Notes: generated by a model from the sequence alone, not told the origin. DNA of 64,000 bases from Natronolimnobius sp. AArcel1 (GCF_011043775.1 NZ_JAAKXY010000003.1:496001-560000); one strand, 5' to 3'; numbered from the stretch's first letter, positions 41,579 through 50,841 are shown. Program-made: numbers and translations.

Positions 41579-43114
41579 ATGCTGACGAAGGATCTGCTGC
41601 GCGTCTCGAGAGCCGGCGGGGGCTACCACCCACAGTTTTCCGACCGCGCACACCGCCCACTCGCCGCGAAAGTGATCGGGACGTTCCAGGGTCACGTCGG
41701 CGAGTCTCGAGGCGATCTCGAGGAAGCCCTAACCAGCTTAGAGCGCGAGGCGGACGATTTCAAACTCGTCCGCGGAATCGCCGCCTTGCTCGAGCGCGAA
41801 GCAACCTTCGAGACCGACGCCGAACTCGAGCCCGAACGCGCCCGGAAAGCGGTCTTCGAGGCAGCCGAAGCCGTCGGCGTCGTCAGCGAAGACGAACGGG
41901 CGATGGCGCTCATCCGCGCCGCCGAACCGCTTTCGGTTTCTGCAGACGCCCTCGAGGCGGGGCTCTATGCCGATCTTGAGGACCGCCAGCGTCTCACAGC
42001 AGTCGAGACGCGGTGGGACCCAGACGACCTGCTGGCGCAGTACAACCTCTCGCTGGCGCAAACGGCGCTGTTCGACGCGACTGAGGTTCGGGTTCGCTCG
42101 AGCGATCCGAAGGCGCTCATCTCGGCGATCAAACGACTGCGGCTGATGTACGAGATTCACGCGCCGAACAGCGACGACCTGCTCGCATCCGACGACGGCG
42201 CAAGCGAGCGCGAGGTGATCGTCACCGGCCCAACACACCTCTTTCGGGCAACCCGGCGCTACGGCACTCGCTTTGCCAGACTCTTGCGGACGGTCGCGGG
42301 CGCAGCTGAGTGGCACCTCGAGGCGACCATCGACGACCGCGGGACAGAGCGCACACTCACCCTCTCACACGAGGATCCGATCACCGTCCCCGACGCCGAC
42401 CCGGTCGCCGAGGTGACGTTCGACAGCGGCGTCGAAGCGGACTTCGCGGCCCGAATCGGGACTCTCGACCTCGAGTGGGACCTCGTACGTGAACCAGAAC
42501 CGCTCGCAACGGGCACGCGCGTGATGATCCCCGATTTTGCGTTCGAGTACGCGCATTCGAACTTTCGCGTCTATCTCGAGATCATGGGCTTTTGGACGCC
42601 AGAGTACGTCGCAAAGAAGCTCTCGCAACTCGAGGGCCTCGAGGACGTGGAACTCATCGTCGCGGTCGACGAATCGCTGGGTGTCGGCGAGGAGATCGCC
42701 GCGCGGGATTTCCGGGCGATTCCCTACACCGGCACGGTACGGGTGAAAGACGTGGTCGACGTATTGGGAGCGTACGAACGCGACCTCGTCGCCGCGAGCG
42801 CTGCCGACCTGCCCGCGGAACTGCGTCCCGATGATGACGCCGTGACGCTCGAGGCGCTCGCCGACCGCCACGGTGTCAGTGAGGACGCGCTCGCGGACGT
42901 GGTCTTCCCCGAGCACGAGCGCGTCGGGCGAACGCTGGTTCGACCCGGCGTGCTCGAGGAACTCTCGGAGGGGATTTCGGCCGGTATGTCGTTGGCTGGC
43001 GCCGAAGACGAACTCGAGGCGTACGGGATCGACGACTCGAGTGCGTTGCTTTCGGAACTTGGCTATCGCGTCGAGTGGGAGGGGCTTGCGGGCGGCACGC
43101 TCGTCGAACGGTAA
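41579..43114 (+). CDS. Bax1-like nuclease (DUF790 family), XPB partner
   Basis: A 511-residue protein that begins MLTKDLLRVSRAGGGYHPQF, the DUF790/Bax1 N-terminus. Bax1 binds archaeal XPB and acts as a structure-specific endonuclease in nucleotide excision repair. The middle contains a nuclease-like core (IPDFAFEYAHSNFRVYLEIMGFWTPEYVAKK) with Asp and Glu positioned as in PD-(D/E)xK enzymes (D in IPDF, E in LEIMG, then K). The C-terminal 170 residues are helical and acidic. CGATTTTTGAA at 41544-41554 is a TATA-like box about 30 nt upstream of the ATG. Confidence 0.88.
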   Translation: MLTKDLLRVSRAGGGYHPQFSDRAHRPLAAKVIGTFQGHVGESRGDLEEALTSLEREADDFKLVRGIAALLEREATFETDAELEPERARKAVFEAAEAVGVVSEDERAMALIRAAEPLSVSADALEAGLYADLEDRQRLTAVETRWDPDDLLAQYNLSLAQTALFDATEVRVRSSDPKALISAIKRLRLMYEIHAPNSDDLLASDDGASEREVIVTGPTHLFRATRRYGTRFARLLRTVAGAAEWHLEATIDDRGTERTLTLSHEDPITVPDADPVAEVTFDSGVEADFAARIGTLDLEWDLVREPEPLATGTRVMIPDFAFEYAHSNFRVYLEIMGFWTPEYVAKKLSQLEGLEDVELIVAVDESLGVGEEIAARDFRAIPYTGTVRVKDVVDVLGAYERDLVAASAADLPAELRPDDDAVTLEALADRHGVSEDALADVVFPEHERVGRTLVRPGVLEELSEGISAGMSLAGAEDELEAYGIDDSSALLSELGYRVEWEGLAGGTLVER

Positions 43115-43184
43115 CCAGACGAAACGCGGCTATACATTGCGTTGACGCTGTTTTTGTCCATTGAGGTCTCCGATAGCAGTCACA

Positions 43185-44081
43185 TTAGAGGCGGTCGAGA
43201 TACTCGAGCATCGCCTGCCAGGCTCGAGCGGACGCACGAGCGTTCGCGGCATGCGTTCCGCCGAACCGGTGCGTGTCGGCCGGAGACGTATCAGCGTTGA
43301 ACCGGTACGGAACTCGGATCGCGTGTCCGGCCTCGGGAAATGAACAGTGTTCAAACTGCCATGGGTGCTCGTGTTTCTCGAGTCGCTCGACGGCGCACTC
43401 CGCCATGCGTGTTGACGGCCAGATAGTGTCCTGTTCGCCAGAGATGAGCAACACTGGACCGTCGATGTCTTCGACGGGAATCTCGGCTCGTGCCCGCTCT
43501 TTAGGCGTCGGCTGATCAATTGCCGGTGTCGATGAGATCGGTTCTTCGTCCGGGAACGGCTCATCCTCCTCGCTCTCGTCCACGTATTTGTCAACGTGAA
43601 GGTGTGGTAACGGTTCTCCGTCGAGCAGCCACGTTGGCTGGTCCTCGCCGACCCCATCCATCCACGATGGTGCGGGCCAAACGTAGCAACTCGGCACGTA
43701 GGCGATGATGCAACCAATGGTGTCAAACGTCGATCCGGCTAGAAGAGATGCCTCGCCGCCTCTGGAAAAGCCGACAACTCCGACTTGATCACCCGAAACG
43801 TCGGGCCGTTGTAACAACCACTCGGCGGCATGGTTGAACTCCTCTAATGGCACTTCTAACAGTCGATCACGGACGCCCGACGCGCCGAAGTACTCAACGC
43901 ACAGCACGGTATACCCATGTTCGGCGAGCAACGCGGCATACTCCTGTTCGTACCCCCGTGCACCACCGGCACCGTGAAGAACGAGGACACCCGGTCGAGG
44001 CCCATCACCCAGTCCTTGAAAGAGTCGCCCGTTCACGTCCTCGGTCCGAATGGTCGTCCCCGAGAGGAATCGCTCGTTCAT
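43185..44081 (-). CDS. Alpha/beta hydrolase (BAAT C-terminal / dienelactone hydrolase-like)
   Basis: A 298-residue alpha/beta hydrolase. The oxyanion segment is VLVLHGAGGARG, the nucleophile elbow is VGFSRGGEASL (Ser in GxSxG), the acid Asp is in LLISGEQDTIW, and the His in EAGHAIRVPY. The GFSRGGE elbow and the long cap insert (about residues 135-205) resemble acyl-CoA thioester hydrolase/BAAT C-terminal-type enzymes. Cytoplasmic, substrate unknown. It follows the MATE gene on the same strand after a 93-nt gap. Confidence 0.85.
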   Translation of the reverse strand: MNERFLSGTTIRTEDVNGRLFQGLGDGPRPGVLVLHGAGGARGYEQEYAALLAEHGYTVLCVEYFGASGVRDRLLEVPLEEFNHAAEWLLQRPDVSGDQVGVVGFSRGGEASLLAGSTFDTIGCIIAYVPSCYVWPAPSWMDGVGEDQPTWLLDGEPLPHLHVDKYVDESEEDEPFPDEEPISSTPAIDQPTPKERARAEIPVEDIDGPVLLISGEQDTIWPSTRMAECAVERLEKHEHPWQFEHCSFPEAGHAIRVPYRFNADTSPADTHRFGGTHAANARASARAWQAMLEYLDRL

Positions 44082-44174
44082 ACCGGCGCTTCGAAGAGGA
44101 AGTGGTTAAACCCAAGACATGTTTTGATCCGTCGATGACGCTGCGACCACAAGGAGTGAGCGCCCAACATCCCG

Positions 44175-45575
44175 TTAGTCTTCATCCTCTGCTAAACTCC
44201 CGCGCTCGTGCATCATCCGTGTCCCGCGCTCGAGCCAGCCCTTTCGCGCGTAGACGATGCCGACCACGAGGTTTCGCCAGACCCAGTCGGCCACAATGGC
44301 GACGTAGGCGGCGACGACGCCGTACTCGAGGTGGACGCCGAAGACGTAGGTGATCCCGAGCAGGAAGAAGACGGCCCCGGTGAGCTTCGCGACGAACGGC
44401 GGACGGGTCTCGCTGCCGCCCCGCAGCGAGCCTGCGAGGACGGTAAAGAGCGCGATAAGGAACGTCGAGACCGCGTACGCGCGGGCGAAGTCAACGGCGT
44501 AGGGAATCGTCTCCGCATCGCGGGTGAACACGAGGACGACCCACTCGGCCGTCGCGAAGATGCCGACGCCGAGGCCGCCAACGGTGAGGACGGCAAGTCC
44601 TGCGGCCGCGAGTCCGTTGAAATAGGCCTCGTCGGGCTTGCCCCGCCCGAGTGACTGTCCGGCGATGATGTTCGCGGCCGTGCCGTAGCCTCGCGAGAGC
44701 GGCGAGGAGAGTTGTTGGTAGACCCGCCGGCCGATGTGGTAGGCCGCGTTGACCTCGGTGCCGAACATGAGCAGGATGGCGTTGAACGGGAACTCGGCGA
44801 TCAGTTCGGTGATTCCCTCGGCGATTCGGGGCGCACTGATGACGACCAGCTGTTTCATGATGACGAGCCGAGTCGGCCGGACCAGCGTAAGCTCGCTCCA
44901 GGAGCTGTAGATGACGGCGACGAACGTGATCGCCGCGAGCGTGTCGCCGATTGCCGTCGCGATGGCGATGCCGACGACCGAGAGTTCCGGAAACGGGCCC
45001 AGCCCGAACGCAAGCGTCACAGTGAGGACGATGTTGAACGCGTTCGCCGCGGCGTTGATGTACATCGGCGTCCGGGTGTCGCCCGTCCCCTGAATCGAAC
45101 GCGCCGCGATCATCGTCACATGAAATGCGGGTGCGGTCACCAGGATAATTGCCAGATAGATACCGCCCCAGCGGACCGTTTCGGCCTCCGCGCCAAGAAT
45201 TTCGATAGCCCAGAAGCTCCCGACGATTCCAAAGAGCGCGAACGGAATCCCCGCGAGCACGCCGAGCAAGAGCGCCTGACTCACCGCCTCGTCCCGGTTC
45301 GCGACGCTGCCGCTGCCCGTGTCCTGACTCGAGAGTGCAATCGCGCCGTCGCCAACACCAAGGCCGAACCACAGCGGGAGTCGGCCGTAGATGTCTGCGA
45401 GACCGACGGCAGCGACCGCGGCGGGCGAGAAAAAGCCGGCGACGATGAGGTCGGTCGTCCGCATCAGTGTTCGGAGCACCTGCTCGGCCATGACGGGCCA
45501 GGACAGGTCGAAGACCCGTCGCCAGAGGGCAAGCACTCGAGGTCGAAGGGCGGGCGTCGCTGAGTCTGACGACAC
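44175..45575 (-). CDS. MATE-family multidrug efflux transporter
   Basis: A 466-residue membrane protein with 12 helices in two homologous six-helix halves. The first half starts FDLSWPVMAEQVLRTLMRTTD and contains DIYGRLPLWFGLGVG; the second starts ISAPRIAEGITELIAEFPFNA and contains YGTAANIIAGQSLGRGKPDEA. MATE transporters export cationic drugs or metabolites in exchange for Na+ or H+. Start is GTG 45575 (SSDSATPALRP). The C-terminus is hydrophilic (HERGSLAEDED). Confidence 0.93.
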   Translation of the reverse strand: MSSDSATPALRPRVLALWRRVFDLSWPVMAEQVLRTLMRTTDLIVAGFFSPAAVAAVGLADIYGRLPLWFGLGVGDGAIALSSQDTGSGSVANRDEAVSQALLLGVLAGIPFALFGIVGSFWAIEILGAEAETVRWGGIYLAIILVTAPAFHVTMIAARSIQGTGDTRTPMYINAAANAFNIVLTVTLAFGLGPFPELSVVGIAIATAIGDTLAAITFVAVIYSSWSELTLVRPTRLVIMKQLVVISAPRIAEGITELIAEFPFNAILLMFGTEVNAAYHIGRRVYQQLSSPLSRGYGTAANIIAGQSLGRGKPDEAYFNGLAAAGLAVLTVGGLGVGIFATAEWVVLVFTRDAETIPYAVDFARAYAVSTFLIALFTVLAGSLRGGSETRPPFVAKLTGAVFFLLGITYVFGVHLEYGVVAAYVAIVADWVWRNLVVGIVYARKGWLERGTRMMHERGSLAEDED

Positions 45576-45701
45576 GTACGTATGCGGAATTTCGTCCGGG
45601 ACCCTTGTACTTTCAGAAACCGGTGACTGCTTCTCGAGTGCGTTAATGACGAGCGTCTCGGTGACACCGAGGTTTATACCGATCCGATTCCGTTCTTTGG
45701 T

Positions 45702-46400
45702 ATGACATATTCACGACGCCAATCAGCGTCGTTCCGTGAGATTGATCGCTGGACAGACGGCGTCGGCTGGATCGCCCATCCCGACGAGGACGGACTGCGA
45801 GCCAGCCACGCTGTTTGCGGTTCGGAGGGGCTCTGGCTACTCGATCCGTTGCGAGCCGCGGGCGTGACCGACCTCATAGAGACGGTCGACGACCCTGTCG
45901 CCGGCGTCGCCGTCTGCTCGAGTTGGCACACCCGCGATGCCGACTGGTTCGCCCGGACCTACGACGTGCCCGTCTCCGTGCCGACGTGGATGGGGCGCGT
46001 TCCGGAGCGCGTCGAGGCGCCAATCCGATACTACGACAGTGAACTCGAACCCGCGATCCCGGTGATGCGCTGTGAGCCGATGCCGACGTGGACCGAGGCA
46101 ATCCTCCACGCCGAGCCCCACGGAACGCTGTACGTTCCCGATTCGATGGGGACAATAGCGCCGTTTACCGTCGACGAGGAACGGCTGGGTCTGGAACTCC
46201 TGCGACGACTCGATCCGCCGCGGTCGCTTCGCCGCCTCGAGCCTGATCGCGTGCTCGTCGGGCACGGTGAGGGTGTCTTCGAGGACGCGACGCGCGCACT
46301 CGAGGATGCGCTGGCGGGCGGCAGGCGGCGGTTTCCACGGGCACTTCTCGAAAACGGGCCGGCGACGGTGCGATCAATCGCCGGCGCACTGTCTGAGTAA
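45702..46400 (+). CDS. Metallo-beta-lactamase-fold-like protein without metal motif
   Basis: A 232-residue soluble protein. The strand order resembles the MBL fold (ASHAVCGSEGLWLLDPLRAAGVTDLI, then VAGVAVCSSWHTRDADWFARTYDVPVSV, then LLRRLDPPRSLRRLEPDRVLVGHGEGVF), but the HxHxDH metal motif is reduced to SSWHTRDADWF. It is a haloarchaeal-type homologue with probably lost or altered catalysis. GGTTTATACC (45671-45680) is a TATA-like box about 27 nt upstream of ATG 45702, indicating leaderless transcription. Divergent from the MATE gene and followed at 79 nt by a VOC enzyme gene. Confidence 0.65.
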   Translation: MTYSRRQSASFREIDRWTDGVGWIAHPDEDGLRASHAVCGSEGLWLLDPLRAAGVTDLIETVDDPVAGVAVCSSWHTRDADWFARTYDVPVSVPTWMGRVPERVEAPIRYYDSELEPAIPVMRCEPMPTWTEAILHAEPHGTLYVPDSMGTIAPFTVDEERLGLELLRRLDPPRSLRRLEPDRVLVGHGEGVFEDATRALEDALAGGRRRFPRALLENGPATVRSIAGALSE

Positions 46401-46478
46401 CCAGATGGGGCGAGCCAGCGGTCGGCAGCTGTGTGACTGCCGGGGCACGTTTATTCCTGTCGGCGACGTACGAATTCC

Positions 46479-47402
46479 ATGCCTCAGACGCCCGGCATCC
46501 ACCACGTCACCGCCGTCGCGAGCGACCCGTCGCAAAACCACGAGTTCTACACCGAAACGCTCGGCTTGCGGCTCGTCAAACAGAGCATCAATCAGGATGA
46601 TGTATCAGTGTATCACCTCTTCTACGCCGACCATGAGGGCTCGCCGGGGACGAGCATGACGTTCTTTCCCTACACTGACGCCCGACCGGGCCAGGTCGGT
46701 ACCGGCCAGGTCAGTACCGTCTCGTTTCTTGTTCCCGAAGACTCCCTCGAGTTTTGGCGTGACCGCCTCGAGAGCGCAGGCGCGAATCCCGCGGAGCCAC
46801 TCGAGCGCTTCGACGAGACGGTCCTACCGTTCGAAGACCCCGACGGACTCCCGCTCGAGTTGGTCGTCCGCGCAGACGTGCCCGACGCGAACCTGCCGGA
46901 GAGTCCCGTTCCGGAGACACACGCCATCCGCGGCTTTGCCGGTGTGACGCTCTCACTGACGAGTGCCGAGCCGACGACAGAACTGCTCGAGGCGATGGGC
47001 TACGAGGCGACTGGCACCGAAGGCACGCGTCGGCGATACGAGAGTAGCGGCGAACTCGGGTCCGTCGTCGACGTTGACGAAGATCCGCAGGCACCGCAGG
47101 GAGTGCCCGGCGCGGGTACCGTCCACCACGTCGCATTCGAGGTCGGAGACGACGAGCAGGAGACGTGGCGCGAGTTCCTGATCGACCGCGGGCTGCGGCC
47201 CACAGAAATCATCGACCGCAAGTGGTTCAACTCGGTCTACACCCGCGAGTACGGCGGCGTGCTCTTCGAATTCGCAACCAAATCGCCAGGGTACACCGTC
47301 GACGAAGACCTCGAGAATCTGGGCGACCGACTCGTTCTCCCGGACTGGCTCGAGGACCGACGCGGGGAGATCGAAGCCGGATTGCCGGCGTTGTCACGAT
47401 AG
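46479..47402 (+). CDS. Ring-cleaving dioxygenase-like VOC protein
   Basis: A 307-residue two-module VOC protein: TPGIHHVTAVASDPSQNHEFYTETLGLRLV in the first module and GTVHHVAFEVGDDEQETW in the second, with ELVVRAD and VLFEFATKSPG ending each. Metal ligands are the His of IHHVTA, the His of VHHVAF and the Glu of LFEFAT. This is the layout of MhqO/YfiE-type ring-cleaving dioxygenases, which act on catechol or hydroquinone adducts. GTTTATTCC (46449-46457) lies about 26 nt upstream of the ATG. It may protect against quinones; the true substrate is unknown. Confidence 0.88.
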   Translation: MPQTPGIHHVTAVASDPSQNHEFYTETLGLRLVKQSINQDDVSVYHLFYADHEGSPGTSMTFFPYTDARPGQVGTGQVSTVSFLVPEDSLEFWRDRLESAGANPAEPLERFDETVLPFEDPDGLPLELVVRADVPDANLPESPVPETHAIRGFAGVTLSLTSAEPTTELLEAMGYEATGTEGTRRRYESSGELGSVVDVDEDPQAPQGVPGAGTVHHVAFEVGDDEQETWREFLIDRGLRPTEIIDRKWFNSVYTREYGGVLFEFATKSPGYTVDEDLENLGDRLVLPDWLEDRRGEIEAGLPALSR

Positions 47403-47656
47403 CACAGCCTCGAGTGTGTTCGTGTCTGTCGTATGCGTGTCTGTCTGTCTTGCTGTCTGTGCTGGAACCGCGACTCACTAGCAGTCCGTCGCGATCAGGA
47501 AGCGTTCCGGCCTCGGTGGGTATGACCAGATCAACCTAAATCAGTATCAGCGTGGCGACGAAGACGCCCGCCAACAGGACGCTGAGAGCATTGTGACACT
47601 TCGTGTCTCAGCCTGAACGCGGACGGATCAATGGAACGAGTGAGCAGCGCGCGAGA

Positions 47657-48184
47657 TTACAGGTCTCGCTGGCGTCCCTTCGGAACCATCGAGCGTAGTT
47701 CGCCATGAACATAGAGGCCGATGCCGAGCGGTTCGCGCTCGCCAGCCACCTGATGGGCGGCGATCAAGTAGCCCCAGTCGCCGTCCCAGCGCTCGATCTC
47801 CTGATCCTCGCCTGCGGCAAACGCCGTCGCTTCCTCGTGCTCGAGGTCGATCACGCAGGCGTCGGCGTGGTGGCCAAACCGCTGGACGAAATCCGTCGTC
47901 GGCTTCCAGTGTTCCTGTCGGGTTCGCAAGCAAGTCATCCCAATCGCCTCGATCTCGAGGGGCGAGGGCGCTTCGCCTGCGTAAACCCAGATCTTCCCAG
48001 CGCCTTTCTCCCAGAACGTATGCTCGTCGAACGTTTCAGGGGAGATAGCGAATCGGTCCGCGAAGTAGTCGACGACCTCCGCGCGGCTGGCGCGGCCCTC
48101 GACGGTTCGCTCGGCGGCTGTCGCCGGCAGCCGACCGAATCGCTGGCCGTCGTTTTGCTCGAGTGAGTTCTCAGCATCGCCCAT
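47657..48184 (-). CDS. PUA-like RNA-binding partner of the Nop2/Sun methyltransferase
   Basis: A 175-residue protein starting at ATG 48184, whose first base is shared with the last base of the upstream methyltransferase stop. The middle (HTFWEKGAGKIWVYAGE, EIEAIGMTCLRTRQEHWKPTTDFVQRFG) and the end (PLGIGLYVHGELRSMVPKGRQRDL) resemble the C-terminal PUA-like RNA-binding domain that is fused to the methyltransferase in RsmF-type enzymes. Here it is a separate gene, tightly coupled to the catalytic one. It probably guides it to rRNA or tRNA. The long open frame upstream to 48406 is a shadow. Confidence 0.78.
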   Translation of the reverse strand: MGDAENSLEQNDGQRFGRLPATAAERTVEGRASRAEVVDYFADRFAISPETFDEHTFWEKGAGKIWVYAGEAPSPLEIEAIGMTCLRTRQEHWKPTTDFVQRFGHHADACVIDLEHEEATAFAAGEDQEIERWDGDWGYLIAAHQVAGEREPLGIGLYVHGELRSMVPKGRQRDL

Positions 48185-49092
48185 TAGGCAGTCACCTCCA
48201 TTTTTGCCACGAAGAAGCCGCCCGTATCGTTCTGATGCGGGTAAATTCGCGCCGCTTGCTCGAGCGAGTCGTCGAACGCCTCGCCGTCCCACTCGGTGAG
48301 TCCAGGCGCGTGCTCGAGGCCGAGATCGAAGTCGACGACCTCGCACGATTCGGTCTCGAGGGCGTGCTGAACGACAGCTTCGTTCTCCTCGGGTGCGAAC
48401 GTGCACGTCGAGTAGACGATCTGGCCACCCTCGCGAGTCGCCTGGACCGCGCGCCGGAGAATGCCCTTCTGGATGCCCGCAATGGTGTCGATGTGGCCTT
48501 CGGACCAGTTCTCGAGTGCATCGGGGTTCTTTCGGATCGTCCCCTCACAGGAACAGGGCGCGTCGACGAGCGTGCGGTCGAACGCATCGAAGGAAAAGCG
48601 CTTGAGCGAGTAGTTGCGCGCGTCGTCGTTCGTCACTGCCAGGCTGGTCGCACCCAGCCGTTCGGCGTTAAATCGCAGCGCCGAGATGCGCCCGAGGTTG
48701 CTATCGTTTGCGACCACGGTTCCGCGGTCGTCCATCAGCGCCGCGAGTTGGGTTGCCTTCCCGCCCGGTGCGGCACAGCAATCCCAGACGCGCTCGCCGG
48801 GTTGGGGATCGAGGACGACCGGCGGCACCGCCGATACCTCCTCCTGGCCGTGCGTAAAGCCGTGAAACGAGGTCCACGTCGACCCCGGCGAATCCGTCTC
48901 GAGGCGCAACACGCGGGGGTTCCAGTCGGCCTGCTCGTAGGCGACGCCGTCGTCCTCGAGCGTCGCAAGCGTGCGCTCGACAGAGGCTTTGATCGTGTTC
49001 ACCCGCACGGCGTTGCCAAGCGGGCGCTCGCAGGCCTCGAGAAAGGCGTCGAAATCGTCGATAATCGGTCGATACCGCTCGAATGGCTCCAT
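48184..49092 (-). CDS. Nop2/Sun (RsmB/RsmF-like) RNA m5C methyltransferase
   Basis: A 302-residue SAM-dependent cytosine-5 RNA methyltransferase. SAM motif VWDCCAAPGGKATQL, motif IV VDAPCSCEGTIR with a catalytic Cys, and motif VI IVYSTCTFAPEENE with the second Cys. The N-terminus (MEPFERYRPIIDDFDAFLEA) is the usual short domain. Start ATG 49092 was preferred to ATG 49170, which adds 26 non-conserved residues overlapping the promoter region. It is the first gene of a two-gene operon with the PUA-like partner. The RNA target is unknown. Confidence 0.93.
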   Translation of the reverse strand: MEPFERYRPIIDDFDAFLEACERPLGNAVRVNTIKASVERTLATLEDDGVAYEQADWNPRVLRLETDSPGSTWTSFHGFTHGQEEVSAVPPVVLDPQPGERVWDCCAAPGGKATQLAALMDDRGTVVANDSNLGRISALRFNAERLGATSLAVTNDDARNYSLKRFSFDAFDRTLVDAPCSCEGTIRKNPDALENWSEGHIDTIAGIQKGILRRAVQATREGGQIVYSTCTFAPEENEAVVQHALETESCEVVDFDLGLEHAPGLTEWDGEAFDDSLEQAARIYPHQNDTGGFFVAKMEVTA

Positions 49093-49165
49093 TAGCGACG
49101 CGTTCGGGGGCCCGGCGCTTGTGGGTTTCGAAGCGCGTGGCTCGAGGATCGGAGGTGAAATTAAA

Positions 49166-49212
49166 TACACCAGTGTACTTTATTGTACTCTAGTGCATGG
49201 ATTTATACACTA
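49166..49212. promoter_or_regulatory. Divergent promoter with two inverted repeats
   Basis: TACAC-CA-GTGTA (49166-49177) is flanked by A/T, and TAGTG (49191-49195) pairs with CACTA (49208-49212) around the TATA-like ATTTATACAC (49201-49210). The sites sit between the divergent methyltransferase genes and look like a repressor operator overlapping the core promoter of the 49243 gene. Confidence 0.45.
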
Positions 49213-49242
49213 TTCAGGATAACAGTACCAGCAGTTGACAAC

Positions 49243-49941
49243 ATGAGCGACACAACGAGATTCGAGGTCACCGACTGTGCGATCATTGGCCGAACGTTCG
49301 AGGAGTACGTCGCGATGTTCGACCTCGAACCGACCGATCTCGAGGGAAACCGAGTGCTTGACTGTCCGTCGGGTGTTGCGTCGTTCGTTGCGACAGCCGC
49401 CGAGTACGGTATCGACGCCGTTGGTGCGGATGTCGTCTACGAACAGTCACCGGCTGCACTCGCCCGGCGCTGTCGAACGGACCGCGAGTCGGTTGCAGCA
49501 CAGGTTACAGAGAAGTCGGATCTGTTCGCGTGGTCGTTCTACGACTCGCCCGCCGAGCGCCGACAGTACCTGCGACAGGCATCCGAACGGTTTCTCACAG
49601 ATTACGCCGATGGCGTTCGGCAGGGAAGATACGTCGCTGCTGCGTTACCAACCCTCCCGTTCGACCGCGATACGTTTTCGGTCGTGCTCTCGGCGCACTT
49701 GCTGTTTCTGTACGGCGACCGCTTCGACTACGAGTTCCACCTCGAGGCGCTGGGAGAACTCGCTCGCGTCGCCGCCGACGAGGTACGACTCTTTCCGCTG
49801 CAGGGACTCGATGCACAGCCGTACGACCGACTCGAGGATGTCATCGAGACGCTCGAGTCCGAGGGATACGACCCCGAAATCGTCCCTGTTCCGTTCGAGT
49901 TCCAACGTGGATCAACGGAGATGCTCGTGCTGTCGCCGTAA
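49243..49941 (+). CDS. Class I SAM-dependent methyltransferase-like protein
   Basis: A 232-residue protein from ATG 49243 (MSDTTRFEVTDCAIIG). The SAM-binding region is VLDCPSGVASFVATAAEYGIDAVGADVVY, with motif I in the DCPSG variant and the acidic end of beta2 (GAD). Motif IV-like FSVVLSAHLLFLYGDRFDYEFH follows, and the C-terminus has strands typical of the fold (VRLFPLQGLD). Substrate unknown. Expression is probably controlled by the palindromic promoter upstream; the longer frame to 49183 starts inside that promoter. Confidence 0.8.
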   Translation: MSDTTRFEVTDCAIIGRTFEEYVAMFDLEPTDLEGNRVLDCPSGVASFVATAAEYGIDAVGADVVYEQSPAALARRCRTDRESVAAQVTEKSDLFAWSFYDSPAERRQYLRQASERFLTDYADGVRQGRYVAAALPTLPFDRDTFSVVLSAHLLFLYGDRFDYEFHLEALGELARVAADEVRLFPLQGLDAQPYDRLEDVIETLESEGYDPEIVPVPFEFQRGSTEMLVLSP

Positions 49942-50010
49942 CTTGGCCCATACACCGGCAGTCTCCTTCCCAGCCGCAATTTTATGCCGTCACCGAGACT
50001 CGTTTCACAT

Positions 50011-50754
50011 ATGGCACGGATCAACACGCAGGGAGCGCCAGTCGACCTCGAGAACCCCACACTCATCGAGGGCTTTCCGGGCGTCGGCCTCGTCGGAAAA
50101 ATCGCCACGGACCACCTCGTCGACCAACTCGAGATGCGATACTACGCGAGCGTCCACTGCGAAGGCCTCCCCCGGATCGGCGTCTATCGCGGCGGTGACC
50201 GAACCGTCCGACCGCCGGTTCGCCTCTACGTCTCCGAAGAACACAACTTGTTGGCGCTACAAAGTGATGCCCCAATCGGTGCACAGGCAGCAGGCAGCGT
50301 CGCCAACTGCGTGACGAACTGGATCGTCGACCAAGACGCCACGCCGCTGTATCTGAGCGGCCTGCCTGCTGAGCGCGAGGACGGCGATCCGAGCGTGTAT
50401 GGCGTTGCAACCGGCAACGCAGGCTCGCTGCTCGAGGACCACGCAGTCGACAAGCCACCCGAAGACGGCGTCATCACCGGTCCGACTGGCGCGTTGATCA
50501 ACCGCGGTGCACAACTCGGCTACGACACCCTCGGGCTGGTCGTCGAGTGTAACCCACAGTTTCCCGATCCCGAAGCCGCCGGCATCCTCCTCGAGGAGGC
50601 AATCGCACCGATTTCGGGCCTCGAGATCGACGTTGACGAGTTGCTCGAGCGCGCCGAAGAGATTCGCGCAAAACGTGAGCAGTTCGCCCAACAGATGCAG
50701 GCGCTGGCACAGGACGAGAGTTCTCAGGCCCAGCCCCTGCGGATGTATCAGTAA
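50011..50754 (+). CDS. Proteasome assembly chaperone family protein (PAC2)
   Basis: A 247-residue PAC2-family protein beginning MARINTQGAPVDLENPTLIEGFPGVGLVGKIA with the family motif GFPGVGLVG. VRLYVSEEHNLLALQSDAP and the segment EDGVITGPTGALINRGAQLGYDTLGLV are typical of the archaeal homologues. The end is coiled (LLERAEEIRAKREQFAQQMQ). It may assist proteasome assembly or act on other complexes. CAATTTTATGC (49977-49987) is a TATA-like box about 29 nt upstream of ATG 50011, supporting this start over 49984. Confidence 0.9.
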   Translation: MARINTQGAPVDLENPTLIEGFPGVGLVGKIATDHLVDQLEMRYYASVHCEGLPRIGVYRGGDRTVRPPVRLYVSEEHNLLALQSDAPIGAQAAGSVANCVTNWIVDQDATPLYLSGLPAEREDGDPSVYGVATGNAGSLLEDHAVDKPPEDGVITGPTGALINRGAQLGYDTLGLVVECNPQFPDPEAAGILLEEAIAPISGLEIDVDELLERAEEIRAKREQFAQQMQALAQDESSQAQPLRMYQ

Positions 50755-50841
50755 CACACCCAAACCACAGTGAGCCAGCAGCGCGTGCGTCTTCTATATA
50801 GCGATATTCAGTTTATCGTGTTGGTACAGGCCTCCGAACGT

